A DNA stretch of 64,000 nt. Origin: Lachnospiraceae bacterium JLR.KK008. GTDB lineage: Bacteria; Bacillota; Clostridia; Lachnospirales; Lachnospiraceae. The number at the start of each line of letters is the position of its first letter. The first letter of the stretch is position 1. Below are positions 9,430 to 17,567 of this stretch, piece after piece. The stretch lies in contig CP143548.1 of NCBI GenBank assembly GCA_037015955.1, positions 2,164,001-2,228,000 on the forward strand, in the 5' to 3' direction. The translations under genes were made by a program, and so were the position numbers. The notes beneath the pieces are model-generated. The model was not told the DNA's origin. It saw only the letters and a program-made list of their open reading frames with translations, and searched no databases.

Positions 9430-9537
9430 AAGCACTTTATCCGACGCCATATACGAAAAACAAAGTGCTTATTCCCCTAAAAATCTACTCTCTTTTACCC
9501 CGGCAGACTATCCTCCACACAAATCGCCCCATACACC
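9430..9537 (-). repeat. Hairpin-plus-tail repeat, copy 1
   Basis: A stem of AAGCACTTT (9430-9438) and AAAGTGCTT (9462-9470), followed by a conserved tail at 9494-9537 read on the plus strand as TTTACCCCGGCAGACTATCC and on. The same arrangement recurs at 13182-13291. The 448-base gap 9219-9666 around it holds no gene; the frame overlapping the RhuM end shows no recognisable protein. Confidence 0.65.
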
Positions 9538-9666
9538 GCGTATGTCAAGTTAATGTCACAAACTATTTTTACTTTTTTAAAGCGAAAATCCCAGAAACCC
9601 GCATAACTTCGTAGGGCGTATGGTTCGCTAATGTTAAGTTGGGATGAAATTGACAGTGAATTAATG

Positions 9667-10701
9667 TCAAGTTGCTTTCGAGTTTTCTTTCCCACTTTCA
9701 CCAATCCCAAATAATAACTTATCAAAATCGCTTTGATACAGTCCATCCTGAATAACTCTATATTTTTCAAACTCACTCTCAGCAAAGCTTTTAGCAATTT
9801 CAGCTGATACTTTACCCTTATCCCTCAATATTTCTTCCTCATTAAACTCCAAAAATACATCCAGTCTTTTCGCCCAATCTTCCATAGTCATAGGAATCTG
9901 TCGTCTTGCCTGTCTTTCCGCATAATCCAAATACATAGTGACAAACTGATTTAGCTCCTGCATTTCCACTTTTGTCAAATAATTCTTTGCAATACTGACA
10001 TCCGATTTAACGATCTTACCCATTGGAGCATTTTTCCAAGTAATCAACCCCATATGTTCTTTTCTATGGTCTGCACGCTCTACGATCACCTCTGCAGCCG
10101 TATGATGATGAATTGCATAATGCAACTTATTCTGAACCATAGCAAAGAAATCCTCAGATGTAGCCGCTGTAGGAGAATAATCCACTGCCGTTGCATAGAT
10201 ATCGGTTATCTTTTGATAAAATTTTCTCTCACTTGCACGAATTTCCCTGATCTCATCAAGTAAATGCTCAAAATATTCCTCATCAAATATCTGCCCATTT
10301 TCAAGCCGTCTTTTATCCAACACATAACCCTGAATCGCAAAGGTCTTTAATACCTTTGTTGCCCACTGCCTGAACTGGGTTGCCCGAATGGAATTAATTC
10401 GATAGCCCACTGAGATAATCGCGTCAAGATTATAAAATTTCATCCTATATTTTTTGCCATCAGAAGCAGTTGCCGAGGATTCCTCGGTAACTGCTTCTGC
10501 CTCTAACTCTCCGCTGGCAAAAATATTTTTCAAATGTAAACCAATATTGTCCGTTGAGCAATCAAAAAGCCTCGCCATACTCTTTTGTGTCAACCATACA
10601 TCTTCATCATGAACTCTGACCTCAATGCCGTCCTCCCCATTCTGTTTGGTAAACACAAGAAAATCCATAGTACTATTTCTGATCTGTATCTTTTTGACCA
10701 T
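9667..10701 (-). CDS. RhuM-family protein, 344 aa
   Basis: The sequence is typical of the RhuM family: an N-terminal DNA-binding-like part with VWLTQKSMARLFDCSTDNIGLHLKNIFASGEL, then FYNLDAIISVGYRINSIRATQFRQWATKVLKTFAIQGYVLDKRRLENG, and a Fic-associated middle helical part. RhuM was named from a Salmonella pathogenicity island, but its biochemical role is unknown; relatives are common in mobile and defence islands and near restriction systems. Length (about 330-350) is normal and the frame intact. I chose the ATG at 10701 over the TTG at 10713 because the protein then starts MVKKIQIRN. It directly follows the decayed ATPase/DUF1998 gene. Confidence 0.85.
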   Translation of the reverse strand: MVKKIQIRNSTMDFLVFTKQNGEDGIEVRVHDEDVWLTQKSMARLFDCSTDNIGLHLKNIFASGELEAEAVTEESSATASDGKKYRMKFYNLDAIISVGYRINSIRATQFRQWATKVLKTFAIQGYVLDKRRLENGQIFDEEYFEHLLDEIREIRASERKFYQKITDIYATAVDYSPTAATSEDFFAMVQNKLHYAIHHHTAAEVIVERADHRKEHMGLITWKNAPMGKIVKSDVSIAKNYLTKVEMQELNQFVTMYLDYAERQARRQIPMTMEDWAKRLDVFLEFNEEEILRDKGKVSAEIAKSFAESEFEKYRVIQDGLYQSDFDKLLFGIGESGKENSKAT

Positions 10702-10715
10702 AAAATCACCCAATC

Positions 10716-11793
10716 TTATTCCGACAATCTATTATTACAATCTACTCTCTTAATCCACATCCTGCGGACATCCCATTCATACATACCCTTTAGGAACTGA
10801 CAGGTATCCGGTAAGGTATAAATGTTTCTAACAACAATTCTCAATAATCTTCTGTACTGCATAAGGCCGTGCACATGCTGATTTCGATAATGTTTCAGAC
10901 ATTTATAACAGGAACTGCCGCAATCACAGCTTTGCAGAAGTATTTAACTTCATCTAATAGCCATTCTATTTCTTCTGATACACTGTCCGCATATCCCGCG
11001 CCACTAGAAAGGCTGTCATATAAATAAATATCCACAAAAAATCCCTTCGCATTCTCCCTTAACCGATATCCTGTAACCAGCTCCATAAACTCAATATTCA
11101 AGGCTTTACTCGCTGCCAGACGAATGGCTTCTGCCAACGATAGCGCTGCCCGGTTAAGCCATGGATTATCATTTCGCCTAGTATCAATCCGTGTACTGTC
11201 CAGAGCAAATTCCATCACCAACATGTCCGTTATAAAATCATAACCCAGATTTACATTCTCCACATTTACATGCCGACATCCATTTCGGGCAAATTTTGAA
11301 TGATATGGCCGCTTTATCAATTTTTCAAAATATAAATATATCAATAACTGTCCAAATATATAATTCATTTTTTCTGTGGGCTTCTTTACTGCACTTATAT
11401 CTACAGTCTCAACTGTCCTTGATTTACTTATTTCAAATTTTCTATCAGAAGGAAAATATATCTGCACAAACTCCCCATTTTTATACGATTGATACATTTC
11501 TTTACCATCAATATCTTTTGATAAACTATTACTTATTTTTAGTTTTTCTGAAGAAATGCCAAAATCAAATTGTCTCCATGTTGAACCTGCAAATCCCCAC
11601 TCATGAATCCCTATTTGACTGCTAATTGCATTAAGCAATGTTGTTTTTCCACATCCATTAATTCCGTAAGTATTAAGTGTTTCATCTCATCTCTAGACAA
11701 TTTTATTTTAATATTCTTCAAGTGCCTCACTAGCAAAATATCTATCTCTGTTAAAAATATATGTTCCATACTGACCTCTTTCTTTGATTCCAA
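10716..11793 (-). pseudogene. Chimeric remnant: AAA-ATPase N-terminus joined to DUF1998 C-terminus
   Basis: The first piece (11793 to about 11670) reads VRHLKNIKIKLSRDEMKHLILT, the start of a P-loop ATPase. After a frameshift near 11667 the Walker A GINGCGKTTLLNAI follows in the next frame. The frame stays ATPase-like until about residue 107 (FPSDRKFEIS...YIFGQLLIYLYF), then at about 11317 changes into a different family: YDFITDMLVMEFALD, SLAEAIRLAASKAL, YLYDSLSSGAGYAD, which is the DUF1998 zinc-binding end of MrfA/DrmB-type helicase-associated proteins. Another frameshift near 10925 hides the Cys cluster (SCDCGSSCYKCLKHYRNQ), which is intact in the shifted frame, open to a TAA at 10716. A large deletion probably fused two defence-type genes, which then decayed. 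Confidence 0.7.
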
Positions 11794-11829
11794 GCTTCAT
11801 TATCTTATTTACACATAATAAGCCAAAAA

Positions 11830-13131
11830 CTATAAGGTTTCTTCTTCAATTACCCATTGTCCATTTTTCTTAGAACCTATTCTTTTTATAATGCCTTTTT
11901 CTCTTAAAACACGAATATGCTTCGTAATCGTTGTCACTCCAACCCCTATTTGTCCGCTAAGTTCATGCACTGTAATATTACTGTTCTCTTTCATCCAACT
12001 TAATATTTTCTTATCGCATTCATTCAATACAACCCCCTTCTTCTTTTGTAAATCGCTTCCCATTACTCTATCTTTGTTTAGCGGAATTGTTACCGTAATA
12101 AAATTTTCCGTAATATCAAACACTTCTTTCCCATATCGAGATATGATCAAAGGAACTCCATGCCCAGTCTGTTCTATATAATCCAGCTGCACCATAATCT
12201 GCTGAAGTTCAAGATTCACAGGCTTACTTTTTCCCTCATAAAATTCCTCCAATGTAAGTCCCTCTGGTAATCCTCCCACTGATATGACCTCAATGCGATC
12301 TTCAAACATATACACAGCCGGCGGCGTCTGTCTCGACCAGCGATTGTGCAGACAAGCGTTTAACCATGCCTCTCTAAAACATGGGAAATCAAACAGTCTG
12401 CTCTCCTTTCTAAGACTGCTTCCTACATCCACTATCGTATCATTTAACGCCTCCATATAGTCTAACACCTGCTTCACAGCTACAAGCATGCATTTATAAC
12501 CATATTCATTCCGTTTAATCAGATTTGTCTTATCTGTCCCATGAAATACCGCAACTTTAATTGAATAACTGTTAATGTCTGCCAGAATAGCCGCCATTAA
12601 GTTGTAAGTTCCGTCACGTGTTAAAAGATTTAGATTTTGCTCAAACGTATTCTCCCGAAGCGTAAGATTATTTCCGGCGTATAACGTCTTTAGTTGCTCA
12701 AAACTCAACTCTTGATTATTTGCTTCAATATTTACTATAGAATCTGATACACTAAGCATCAGATTGCGTAATTGCTGTGGCGATATTTCCCTGTCCTCAT
12801 CCGCCGATCTCATATAATACTTTCCATAGGCTGAATAAGGTTTTTCATCTCCTTCTACAGTAACTTTAATTACATTTTTATCATCACATAATTCCATAAT
12901 AATAGTCGGAATAATCTGCGGTTTAATCGCATTCGCAATTCCCTGAGATATTTCTCGCAATGTACGATCACCAATTTGCTGGCCTAAGATCTTACCATCA
13001 TTTCTAACTCCAAAATACAATGTACCTTTTCCATTTTTATTCAACATAGAAGCCAATGAAATAATGCCTTCTTTCAATTCTCCAGTCGTTTTTTTAAACT
13101 CAATCAGCTCAGTTTCCATACCGAAATTCAC
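11830..13131 (-). CDS. AlbA_2 (Schlafen AAA)-type ATP-binding protein with winged helix, 433 aa
   Basis: Intact. Residues 1-110 form the AlbA_2 domain (ETELIEFKKTTGELKEGIISLASMLNKNGKGTLYFGV). The middle has the paired helical segment, FREAWLNACLHNRW (the DUF-like ATPase region common to these proteins) and EDRIEVISVGGLPEGL. Residues 370-433 form a winged helix (VHELSGQIGVGVTTITKHIRVLREKGIIKRIG). Family members act as regulators or as parts of defence and stress loci. The hairpin at 13182-13231 lies 50 bases before its start and could be its own operator. It shares architecture with the pseudogene at 7816-9218 but is clearly diverged. The stop is 37 bases before the ATPase remnant. Confidence 0.85.
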   Translation of the reverse strand: MNFGMETELIEFKKTTGELKEGIISLASMLNKNGKGTLYFGVRNDGKILGQQIGDRTLREISQGIANAIKPQIIPTIIMELCDDKNVIKVTVEGDEKPYSAYGKYYMRSADEDREISPQQLRNLMLSVSDSIVNIEANNQELSFEQLKTLYAGNNLTLRENTFEQNLNLLTRDGTYNLMAAILADINSYSIKVAVFHGTDKTNLIKRNEYGYKCMLVAVKQVLDYMEALNDTIVDVGSSLRKESRLFDFPCFREAWLNACLHNRWSRQTPPAVYMFEDRIEVISVGGLPEGLTLEEFYEGKSKPVNLELQQIMVQLDYIEQTGHGVPLIISRYGKEVFDITENFITVTIPLNKDRVMGSDLQKKKGVVLNECDKKILSWMKENSNITVHELSGQIGVGVTTITKHIRVLREKGIIKRIGSKKNGQWVIEEETL

Positions 13132-13181
13132 AATATCACCTCCATATTTAGTATATCCTTTTTTGTTATTTTAATCAACAC

Positions 13182-13291
13182 TTAATAGACACTTTATTCG
13201 CCACCTATATAATGAATAAAGTGTCTATTAACCTCAAAAACTCCCCATTTTTACCCCGATAGACTATCCTCCATACAAAGCTCCCCATACC
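13182..13291 (-). repeat. Hairpin-plus-tail repeat, copy 2
   Basis: Perfect 18-base arms (13182-13199 and 13214-13231, core AGACACTTTATTC) with a 14-base loop, then the tail at 13250-13291 that matches copy 1 at about four positions in five. It lies 50 bases upstream of the AlbA gene start. Whether it is a regulatory hairpin or a small mobile repeat cannot be told. Confidence 0.7.
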
Positions 13292-13415
13292 CCAACTCTT
13301 GTCTGGAATACCAGTAATATACCATAATTTATTATTGATTCATTCTCACTGATATATTTAGCAATTCTTTTCACTTCTGCATCTGTAAAAACAGACAAAT
13401 AAACGCATTGAGAAA
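13264..13415 (-). pseudogene. Tyrosine recombinase (phage integrase) fragment
   Basis: The minus frame reads LSVFTDAEVKRIAKYISENE then IINYGILLVFQT, the beginning of a tyrosine recombinase catalytic domain, just before where RxGE(L) with the first catalytic Arg would be expected. It then runs into the repeat tail (RVGVWGALYGG) and stops at 13264. Only about 45 codons remain. It is evidence of a lost integrated element beside the tRNA genes. Confidence 0.5.
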
Positions 13416-13827
13416 TATAAAGAAAAAGAGGGCACGCAGAAAATGACCACGCATATCCGCATGGTCATTCCCGGCACTTTATATTAGATATTTATATTTA
13501 AGCTGTCTACTTGACAAGGGGGGCTGGAATCGGCTTGTAATGTGTTTATTTTGGGTCTGTATGATGATAATATGGCAGCAGGTAGTTTTGAACCTACCGA
13601 ACTAATAGGGGGGGGTGATGTTTCCATTCAAAAATAAAATCCCATATATACGGATATACCCCTATATAAAAATATACCCTTCTAAACCCTCTTATACCTC
13701 TAAAAATCTAACGTACACATTAGAATTTCAGCCACAATACTACTACACAATAAAATAATCTGTTCTCGGTATAATTAATGAAAATTATCTTTTGCCTTAA
13801 ACAAGAAAATTATCCTTTGTCTGTCTT
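13416..13827. other. Gene-free AT-rich spacer with short hairpins
   Basis: No gene is seen. Small hairpins occur: AATGACCA...TGGTCATT at 13442-13469 and GGTAG...CTACC near 13581-13598. There is also a G8 run at 13609-13616 and an AT-rich stretch. TTGACA at 13511-13516 lacks a good -10 at the right distance. It looks like junk left by insertions and deletions. Confidence 0.4.
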
Positions 13828-14671
13828 CTATTCCTTTTTATTCGGTATCTGATTATCCAATTTTTCATATAATGACATAAATTCAGAAACGGCTTCAGCC
13901 TTATTAGAACTATATCCGTTATAATTTCCAGATGGATTAACAGCTAGCTCTGTCAGCGTATTATATGTATTATATGCATCATATAAGTCTGAAACAGTAT
14001 CATAGCATTTTTCGAGTCCCTCAGGCACAGTTTGCAAATCTTTTATTATCTGCTTAACCGTTTTTTGATTTTCCTCTATACTTTTTCTTGTCTCTGAAGT
14101 ATCTTCATCTAAATACCGATTAAAAAGGGCGTCATTAAAGTCATCATAAAAAACTCCTTTTCCATTATCTTTTCTGGTGAATCGATCTGTTTCACTATCT
14201 TCTTCCTCATAAATGGAATTCCCCCATACCCTTAAAGTCAGGTTACATAGTGATTCAGCATCTCTACCTCCGGCAACCATACAAATCTGAGCAAAAGTCA
14301 AATTATCTATATAGGTATTATAAGCTTCAACACGCTCTCGTTCTGATTTTTTATCAGAATAAATTTTATAACCCCCCACAACCAACGACACACAAAACAA
14401 GTATGATAGCTGCCATTACAATCATATTTTTTGTCTTCTTTGTTACTTTTACACCAGCAACTTCCACTTGTTGTAATGCCGCAACTTTTTCTTTCTCCTC
14501 TTCAACCGGACAACCACAATGTGGACATTCTGTAGCACCACTGGGAACTTCTCTACCACAATCGACGCATATTCCCATTGGGGGTTGATCCTCTACAAAC
14601 ACTTTCCCACAATGCACACATTTTTTAGCTTTTCTTGAGGTTTCCATCCCACATTCAGGACACTTAACCAA
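13828..14671 (-). pseudogene. Zinc-ribbon membrane protein split by a G6 tract
   Basis: The first part (14671 to 14366) encodes two zinc ribbons (CPEC...CVHC and CVDC...CPHCGCP), a charged linker and a membrane helix (MIVMAAIILVLCVVG). It stops shortly after. The second part (14400 to 13828) overlaps it in another frame and continues with GGYKIYSDKKSERERVEAYNTYIDNLTFAQICMVAGG and a 150-residue extracytoplasmic helical domain. The two join smoothly if the minus-strand G6 run (14372-14377) loses one G. So the gene is full-length but for one base. The sequence shows a broken frame; a slippage-controlled on/off switch or a read error are both possible. The function of the outer domain is unknown. 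Confidence 0.7.
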
Positions 14672-14702
14672 ATTACTCTTTGGAACATTTTCTACTTCTT
14701 CC

Positions 14703-14825
14703 TTACCCTCTATTTAAAGAACCACAAGCGCATTCCCAGACAATGGTTTCGTTGCCATCGTCTAAGCCACTCTTACATACTGGACATTTAAGTAAAATAT
14801 GCTCAAAATCTTCTTTTTTCTTCAT
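14703..14825 (-). CDS. Tiny zinc-ribbon protein, 40 aa
   Basis: An ATG at 14825 with AAGGGA upstream opens a 40-codon frame with two Cys pairs (LKCPVCKSG and WECACGS) and then a stop. The spacing fits a small zinc ribbon. It lies 31 bases before the zinc-ribbon membrane gene on the same strand and resembles the 49-residue frame at 19551-19700. It may be a real small protein or the stump of a longer gene cut by insertion of the element at 14.9-19.5 kb. Confidence 0.45.
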   Translation of the reverse strand: MKKKEDFEHILLKCPVCKSGLDDGNETIVWECACGSLNRG

Positions 14826-14886
14826 CAATATCTTCCCTTAACAAGAGCATACAAAAACACGACAATTTAATGGGCTGTCAACCTTA

Positions 14887-14929
14887 CACAAAACGCCGCT
14901 TCCGGTAAAAATCGGAGCGGTGTTTTTGT
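14887..14929. terminator. Hairpin terminator-like element
   Basis: Arms ACAAAACGCCGCTTCCG and CGGAGCGGTGTTTTTGT with an 8-base loop. A-rich and T-rich ends make it terminator-like on both strands. It marks the left side of the GC-richer mobile remnant. Confidence 0.6.
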
Positions 14930-14933
14930 ATAT

Positions 14934-14956
14934 CTTCTGGACACCGTGACCAGAAG
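14934..14956. repeat. Near-palindrome, oriT-like, copy A
   Basis: CTTCTGG-ACACCGTGA-CCAGAAG is a 7-base-arm near-palindrome. An inverted relative is at 15583-15605 (CTTCTGGTCAC...GTCAGAAG), so the pair brackets the MobC-like gene. Mobilization genes often lie next to such inverted repeats at the transfer origin. The rest of 14826-15129 holds the hairpin at 14887-14929 and no gene. Confidence 0.35.
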
Positions 14957-15129
14957 AGACCCGCCCATTTCCCCCGCTTCGTCCACGGCTGATGTGTTGA
15001 AAATTAGCAATCTCAAAGCCTTGCCCCGCAAGGGTTTCCAGCTCCGGTTTCATAGGGGCTGGTATAGTATCATTCCCCAGGCCCGATTTATCGAAATACT
15101 GTCAACATCTGAATTTATGGGAGGTATCT

Positions 15130-15535
15130 GTGAACGGTCAAAATTCAATGTCTTGCAGCCCTGAAAACCAGTCAACACTGGTCGCCGGGAAAAAGCGTAT
15201 TCGGAGTACGTCTGTCTGTGTCTGGCTGTCCCCGGATGAACAAGCAAAAATCCGGGAACGTATGGCAGACGTGGGTATTCGCAACCTTTCAGCATATATG
15301 AGAAAAATGGCTCTCAAAGTCTATGTGCTCCATGTTGATCTTGCTCCAGTCAAAGAGATCGTTTCCCTGCAAAGGCGGTGTGCAAATAATCTCAATCCAA
15401 TCGCCGTCAGGGTGAATACTTGTGGCGGAGTTTACCCCCCCCGAAGAAATCAAGACCCTGCAAAAGGTCTATACGGATTTATGGTGGCCTCTTTCTGTAC
15501 TGCTGGAGAAACTTTCGGAGGTGGTGACGCTGTAA
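15130..15535 (+). pseudogene. mobC: MobC-like mobilization protein split by a C8 tract
   Basis: From a GTG at 15130 (GGGAGG six bases upstream) the protein reads RIRSTSVCVWLSPDEQAKIRERMADVGIRNLSAYMRKMALKVYVLHVDL, the ribbon-helix-helix family of relaxosome accessory proteins (MobC). These bind oriT and help the relaxase nick DNA for mobilization. After NLNPIAVRVNTCGGVYP the frame changes at a run of eight C (15435-15442); the expected end (EEIKTLQKVYTDLWWPLSVLLEKLSEVVTL) is intact in another frame to a TAA at 15533-15535. Two extra C, or one missing, explain it. No relaxase gene follows, so the element is not mobile on its own. The area 15536-15713 has only the second near-palindrome. Confidence 0.75.
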
Positions 15536-15582
15536 GGACATAAGGCCCAAGAGCGTCAGCGACGGAGCCGCAGACAAGAGGA

Positions 15583-15605
15583 CTTCTGGTCACAGTGGTC
15601 AGAAG
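15583..15605. repeat. Near-palindrome, oriT-like, copy B
   Basis: CTTCTGGTCACAGTGGTCAGAAG, the inverted relative of 14934-14956, located 48 bases after the MobC-like stop. Confidence 0.35.
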
Positions 15606-15713
15606 CTCTGGCGGGTTTAATGCCACCCCAGAAACTGCACCAAAACCGGGGACGGCACTTTTTTGGTGCTCTTTGCGGCAGTCTCTATAATAATGGTATT
15701 TTATAGCAGTATT

Positions 15714-16268
15714 TTACTTCGTATTGTGCTGCTCTGGAGAAATAATCACTCCGATTGTCCGCAATTTCCGACCAGGAGCAGGCTTATTATTTTGGAGCGG
15801 GGTCAAAGTTTTGGAAATGGCGGCAGCAGTATTTTCCAGTTCTTCATCTGTGAGATAAACATAGGACAGCGAAAAGCCTGATTTGTCATTTTTAATATCA
15901 ATACCTGGAGCATCACAATAAGTCTGGAATTGTTTCGCAAAGGTCAAAATGTACTGCAAAAACATCTGCATATACATTTTTCCGGAGTTCTCACCAATCA
16001 TCGTATTGGTGTCGTTCAGATCAAAGGTCGCAGCATACGTCTTTTCAACGGTTCCTCTAACCTGTGTTTCACTTACCACTTTGAGAACTCCATCTTCGGT
16101 CATACGCTTTAAGTTTCGATATAGTGTGGTTTGAGGAATATCCATACACTTTTCAGCAAGTAGTTTTGCAGTTGTCTCCCCGCTTTTCAGTATCTCGATC
16201 AGCAACCGGCACTTGATTGGATTTGAAACACATTCCATAATTTTAAGATTCAGGTGTTGCTTATCCAT
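15714..16268 (-). CDS. ArsR-like winged-helix repressor for the ABC exporter cassette, 184 aa
   Basis: Residues 1-75 form a winged helix of the ArsR/HTH_20 kind (PIKCRLLIEILKSGETTAKLLAEKCMDIPQTTLYRNLKRMTEDGVLKVV). The C-terminal ~100 residues are the ligand- or dimer-type domain found in clostridial regulators next to ABC-2 exporters. I chose the ATG at 16268 (MDKQHLNLKIMECV) because AAAGGAG lies 10 bases upstream. It is divergent from the exporter genes, and both promoters carry the same ATGGTAATAT sequence, which suggests it represses itself and them. The ligand is unknown; peptide or drug export is typical. Confidence 0.8.
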   Translation of the reverse strand: MDKQHLNLKIMECVSNPIKCRLLIEILKSGETTAKLLAEKCMDIPQTTLYRNLKRMTEDGVLKVVSETQVRGTVEKTYAATFDLNDTNTMIGENSGKMYMQMFLQYILTFAKQFQTYCDAPGIDIKNDKSGFSLSYVYLTDEELENTAAAISKTLTPLQNNKPAPGRKLRTIGVIISPEQHNTK

Positions 16269-16293
16269 GAAGAACACGCTCCTTTCCCTGGAA

Positions 16294-16368
16294 ATATTAC
16301 CATGATGAAAATAAAAAGTCAATCACCTGCTCAAAGCCCTTGATTTTATATTCCCATTATGGTAATAT
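16294..16368. promoter_or_regulatory. Twin divergent promoters sharing ATGGTAATAT
   Basis: Plus strand: TTGATT (16340-16345), 17 bases, TAATAT (16363-16368). Minus strand: TTGACT (16322-16317), 17 bases, TAATAT (16299-16294). Both -10 boxes lie in the 10-base inverted repeat ATGGTAATAT (16359-16368, and 16294-16303 on the other strand), preceded by CAT in each. This is the likely operator of the adjacent repressor. Confidence 0.7.
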
Positions 16369-16449
16369 AACCGGCAAGGAAATATAAAGGAGGTTCCTTT
16401 TGGATATGCAAGTATCCACAATCAAATCATTTATGGGAGGTATTTACAA

Positions 16450-16653
16450 ATGAACGCTTTATTGGAAATACTGCCGCTGCTCATTCCAGTTTTAGTGCTG
16501 GATGCTGTTCTTGCTGTGGTTGCGGCGCTTCATGTGTTGCGGCATCCGCATTATCGGTTTGGCAGCAAGGTGTTTTGGCTGGTCGTGGTTGTTGTGTTCC
16601 TACTCATGGGCCCGATCACTTACTTTGTTATTGGGAGGGGCGAGGAACAATGA
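16450..16653 (+). CDS. PLDc_N-type small membrane protein, 67 aa
   Basis: Two hydrophobic helices (LLPLLIPVLVLDAVLAVVAALHVLR and FWLVVVVVFLLMGPITYFVIG) with the family pattern around HPHYRFGSKVFW. These short proteins match the N-terminal membrane part of cardiolipin synthases and often sit with bacitracin-type ABC exporters. GGGAGG precedes the ATG. The stop overlaps the ABC ATPase start (ATGA), so the genes are coupled. Confidence 0.8.
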   Translation: MNALLEILPLLIPVLVLDAVLAVVAALHVLRHPHYRFGSKVFWLVVVVVFLLMGPITYFVIGRGEEQ

Positions 16654-17567
16654 ATGCACTGACAATGCAGGGCTTGTCAAAAGCTTTCGGCGGACAGAAG
16701 ATCATTGACAATTTGAATATGGCCGTACCGGAGGGAAGTGTTTTCGGTTTCATCGGCCAAAACGGAGCCGGAAAAACAACGACCATGAAAATGGTACTCG
16801 GTTTGCTGCGGCCCGATCAGGGTGAGATTACTGTCTGTAATGAGACTGTTCACTTTGGGCAGACGAAAACAAATCAGTATATCGGCTATTTGCCGGATGT
16901 CCCGGAGTTTTACGATTACATGACCCCGATCAGATACCTTGCGTTATGTGGAGAGATCATTGGACTGTCAAAGGCGGAAACATATCAAAGGGGTGAGGAA
17001 CTTCTTTCTCTGGTGGGACTGGGAAACGTCAAAAAGACGATTGGCGGCTTTTCGCGTGGTATGAAACAGCGGCTTGGAATCGCACAGGCTTTACTCACCC
17101 GGCCCAAGCTGTTGATTTGTGACGAGCCGACCAGCGCCCTTGACCCAGTGGGCAGAAAAGAAATTCTGGATATTCTTCGCAAAATCAGTGGCACAACAAC
17201 GGTCTTGTTTTCCACACACATTTTGTCTGATGTGGAGCGAATCTGCGACCATGCAGCCCTGCTCAACCAGGGAAAGATCGTTGTCGGGGGAACGCTTTCG
17301 GAAATAAAAGCCCTTCATGGTCACGAAAGTCTACTTCTGGAATTTTCTGGGGATGATGCCTTGCATACCTTCAAAAGTCAGGAGGCAATACAGCCCTTGC
17401 TGAACACGGCGGAAGAAAAAGGGAAAGAAATCATATTACACAGTCAGGAGATGGAAAAAGTTCAGCATACGGTATTCCGCATTTTGGCGGAGACGGCACT
17501 TTGCCCCATCAAAATTGAGATTATGGAGCCGTCTCTTGAGAGCCTGTTTTTGGAGGTGATACAATGA
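16650..17567 (+). CDS. ABC exporter ATP-binding protein (BcrA-like), 305 aa
   Basis: Motor of an ABC-2 type exporter. Walker A GQNGAGKTTT (about residue 37), Q-loop, signature FSRGMKQRLGIAQAL, Walker B LLICDEPTSALDP and the switch His (FSTHILSDVE) are all present. The C-terminal ~70 residues are the usual extension of the CcmA/BcrA group. The start is ATG 16650, overlapping the previous stop. The stop overlaps the permease start. The substrate is not identified. Confidence 0.92.
   Translation: MNALTMQGLSKAFGGQKIIDNLNMAVPEGSVFGFIGQNGAGKTTTMKMVLGLLRPDQGEITVCNETVHFGQTKTNQYIGYLPDVPEFYDYMTPIRYLALCGEIIGLSKAETYQRGEELLSLVGLGNVKKTIGGFSRGMKQRLGIAQALLTRPKLLICDEPTSALDPVGRKEILDILRKISGTTTVLFSTHILSDVERICDHAALLNQGKIVVGGTLSEIKALHGHESLLLEFSGDDALHTFKSQEAIQPLLNTAEEKGKEIILHSQEMEKVQHTVFRILAETALCPIKIEIMEPSLESLFLEVIQ

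Noticed and set aside
9495-9797. 100-codon frame overlapping the RhuM 3' end
   Set aside because: Out of frame with RhuM and partly within the repeat tail; no ribosome binding site.
13416-13827. CRISPR array or retron-like RNA in the AT-rich gap
   Set aside because: No regular repeats with spacers, and no reverse transcriptase or cas gene in the window.
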